Assembly: GCF_019578655.1 (NCBI RefSeq)
Contig: NC_063262.1
Span: forward strand, 22,265,582-22,329,581
DNA: 64,000 nt
Reading direction: 5' to 3'
Origin: Ricinus communis
Taxonomy: Eukaryota; Streptophyta; Magnoliopsida; Malpighiales; Euphorbiaceae
Positions 61,825-64,000 of this stretch are shown here, piece by piece. Below the pieces are notes generated by a model, which saw nothing but the letters and a program-made list of their open reading frames with translations, was not told where the DNA came from and made no database searches. Position 1 is the stretch's first letter. Each line of letters begins with the position of its first letter. Position numbers and translations under genes: made by a program.

Positions 61825-62241
61825 TTACGCAGCTACAAAAGTTGCAGACTCCTTCTCCACAGCTTTCTTCAGGAGGCTATCTTTTTCCAGGACCATCTGA
61901 ATCGGCAAGAGACCTATTCCATTAGCCATAGCAAGCAGCATCCTCTTAGTCTCCGTCATGAACTCTTGCAGATCCACTGTCCCATTCAAGTCATGATCAA
62001 ACTGCAAGAACAGAGAATCATAAACCCGAGCAAGCTCCTCCGGCTCCGTCTTCGCATCTATACCAAAGTGAGTCTCGAAAACCCTCAAACTCTGCAGCTC
62101 CTTCAGCATTTCTGCGTAGGAAAGAAGACCATCTTGGTCCGTATCAAGGCAGGAAAAATGATGTCGTATTGAGACACTGAATGCTTCTTCGTCTTCGACA
62201 AAGTTGATGATGGTGCCACTGTCCAAAACTTCAACACTCAT
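61825..62241 (-). CDS. EF-hand calcium-binding protein, copy 2 (138 aa)
   Basis: Intronless, same length as the paralogue at 36935-37351, with 8 substitutions (F42Y, V63A, D66E, M68E, E92Q, Y94F, K100R, E119K). Both EF-hand loops remain canonical (residues 33-44 and 82-93, Glu at position 12 of each). Most changes are conservative and there is no frameshift or stop, which suggests it is still constrained. The upstream 100 bases, including the TATA box, are also conserved. It sits at the edge of a transposon-rich copy of the region, so expression may differ from copy 1 (inference). Confidence 0.9.
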   Translation of the reverse strand: MSVEVLDSGTIINFVEDEEAFSVSIRHHFSCLDTDQDGLLSYAEMLKELQSLRVFETHFGIDAKTEPEELARVYDSLFLQFDHDLNGTVDLQEFMTETKRMLLAMANGIGLLPIQMVLEKDSLLKKAVEKESATFVAA

Positions 62242-62341
62242 TTTGGTCTTACTGCTTTACTAGCACTAGCAAGGTTATGGCTGTTGAATGATCTTTTTTG
62301 GTTTTGATTTTTGATGAACAAGATGTTGGTTTTGTGCTGTG

Positions 62342-62350
62342 TATTTATAG
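62342..62350 (-). promoter_or_regulatory. TATA box of EF-hand gene copy 2
   Basis: The minus strand reads CTATAAATA, 101 bases before the ATG, matching copy 1. Confidence 0.7.
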
Positions 62351-64000
62351 CTGTAGCTGCTACAGGCATAAACATGTTTGAATCACTATGCATTGTGGAA
62401 AATGTGTACCCAGGCGTATACTCAGTTTCCAACACACACAGCTTTTGCTTTTGGGCATGCTGTTTCTCTCTTACTACTACCTACCTACGAACCGACCAAA
62501 TATGATGCTCCCAAGATCCACTACCCACCACAATAATAAAGGTTTTCTTTTACATGTCTACTATAAAAACTGATTATTCCTTTTCACTAATTACTATGAT
62601 TAAAATAATCTCAAATTCAGAGATATTTCTGCTGTTGCTAATTGCCATTTAGCTCTGGACACCTATTTATATTTTTGCATTTCAAGTCATCAATTCACGA
62701 CTACATCTGCTAGGTTTACAGATAATTTTATTGCTTAAGCTACTTTATTAGTTACTACACTCTATATATTTATATTACAAAACTATCTCTTAAAATTACA
62801 GTATAAAATATGAATACGCTTTGAATGAGAAACAATTTTTAAGCGTTTTGCAAATTAATATTCAAATTTATTTCATAGCTAAAGTCACTGGCTTGAAGCA
62901 GGGCATAAATGATTGGTCATGATCTAATGGCGAGCATCTATATTTAAAGCAATTAAATGGACTTTTAGAGTCAGGGTCTAACTTTCAATGGGCTAATGGT
63001 GCCTTGCAAGTTAAAAAGGAAAAAGTCAAAAGACTTCAATAAGAGTTAAAAGCAAGCAGTAACGGTATCAACTGCTACTTGCTTTCAAAAACAACAAGAC
63101 CCACAGAAATGTGAATTCTTCATCAGGAGACCAATTTATTTTTTCTTTTGGAATTTCAAAATCAGACGAATTTAACAAAAGTTATCGTTTTTGTTGTGTA
63201 AATTTCTTTTTCAAAAATATTGTTTTTTTAATTTTTTCTTTCTTAAAAAATAAAGTGTCTGTTTTTCAATTATTCTTTTGTTGTTTTAGAAAAACTAAAA
63301 AGTAATCAAAACCGTATTTTTGAGAAAACAAAGTTAAAAAATATTATATTTTTGATATTTTAATACAATAAAAAAAATAACAATGTAAATTTGATAAAAA
63401 ATAAAATATATGGATATTTTTTTTATTTTTCCTTTATATTTTTTTGTCAAAAGAAAAAAATCCGAATTAAACTGGCCAAATGACCTCAAAAGGTGTGGAG
63501 AATAACAAGTACAAATTACAATAATTCTACAGAATTGGCCAAATTAAATTGTTGGTAAAAACTAAGAACGTGGATGGTAACATGGACACCATTTAAGAGA
63601 TGAGAATTTAAGATTAAGCAAGATATATAAATAATGTGGCATTAGAATCCATTGATTTGGATTTCTTATTTCCTAATTGGCGTCCATGTCAATGTTCATA
63701 TTTTTTAATTTTGACAAACAACTCAATTGGACCAGAAAGCCCCTGAAGTCAATAAACTTTAGCAATAGAGCCCTCTTTTAAAGCTGTCATCCCCATTACC
63801 AGTTTTCCAATAGCCTAGCTAGGGGTGAACAAAACCGAGCCTAAATCAAAAAACCAAATCAAACCGAATAGTTTAGTTCTATTATTTTTAAAATTTGATT
63901 TGGTTGAGTTTAATAATGGGCAAAATAAATAATATTTTGGTTTGATTTGATTTTTATTCAAAGAAATTCCTGATGGCAAAAACCACTAGAAACTGCTTCC
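62351..64000. other. Promoter side of EF-hand copy 2 and duplicated flank
   Basis: Similar to 37468-38600 up to about 63470, then to 41636-41860 from 63718. The last 40 bases match copy A near 42655. The span 63111-63305 holds a T-rich, unsupported ORF. No other gene is seen. Confidence 0.5.

Larger units (their letters stand above)
55705..64000. repeat. Segmental duplication, copy B (runs off the window)
   Basis: Begins within the end of the same solo LTR (AATTTTAAAACCTTTATTTT to CCTACACCAAGGAGT) that ends at 33927 in copy A. It keeps TAF6 intron 8 and 3'-flank sequence and the EF-hand gene, but lacks all TAF6 exons and the reductase pseudogene. It is interrupted by the copia element 55866-60915. 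Confidence 0.85.

Noticed and set aside
1..64000. CRISPR arrays, tRNA genes, biosynthetic cluster or bacterial-type systems
   Set aside because: No regularly spaced direct repeats with unique spacers, no cloverleaf with A/B boxes that I could recognise, and no neighbouring enzymes of one pathway. The window is ordinary plant nuclear DNA rich in transposons.

Overview
This window is nuclear DNA from a flowering plant, most likely a eudicot. The evidence is AT-rich GT-AG introns, plant-type genes (an IQ67-domain protein, a DUF1664 protein, a plant TAF6), Ty1/copia and Ty3/gypsy retrotransposons primed from initiator tRNA-Met, and a decayed piece of plastid DNA. Order or species cannot be fixed by eye; a woody rosid such as a Malpighiales member is only a guess.

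Genes, left to right: (1) a DUF1664 gene, + strand, 11 coding exons, 44-11320, 321 aa. Its second intron carries a gag-only LTR retrotransposon, itself hit by a MITE, and two other introns carry MITE-like elements. (2) eIF1A, + strand, intronless coding region at 13047-13484 with a 5' UTR intron. (3) An IQD33-like calmodulin-binding gene, - strand, five coding exons, 16246-14827. (4) A gene-free stretch, about 16.4-26.5 kb, with a gag-only Ty3/gypsy element, a Mutator-like element with long terminal inverted repeats, and a second long-TIR element. (5) TAF6, + strand, 11 coding exons, 26614-36351, 542 aa. Its eighth intron (4.76 kb) holds a mosaic plastid-derived insertion (rpoC2, rrn16 and its 3' spacer, and a slice that looks like 23S rRNA) and a solo LTR. 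(6) A single-exon EF-hand gene, - strand, at 36935-37351. (7) A decayed quinone-oxidoreductase/ene-reductase pseudogene near 39.6-40.3 kb. (8) An AT-rich, TE-dominated stretch, 41-55.7 kb, including Tekay-like LTR pieces in inverted orientation. (9) A degraded Ty1/copia element, - strand, 55866-60915. (10) A second, intact EF-hand gene, - strand, at 61825-62241.

The main large-scale structure is a segmental duplication. Sequence from about 33.85 kb (end of the solo LTR in TAF6 intron 8) to 42.7 kb recurs, with deletions, from about 55.7 kb to the end of the window. The second copy has lost the TAF6 exons and the reductase pseudogene and gained the copia element, but kept the EF-hand gene open with 8 differences in 138 residues. 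The genes shown here are housekeeping or signalling genes (translation initiation, TFIID/SAGA, calcium/calmodulin) and do not form one pathway. I found no CRISPR array, tRNA gene or gene cluster, and no clear sign of an undescribed system. The unusual material is the plastid mosaic, the nested transposons and the duplication.
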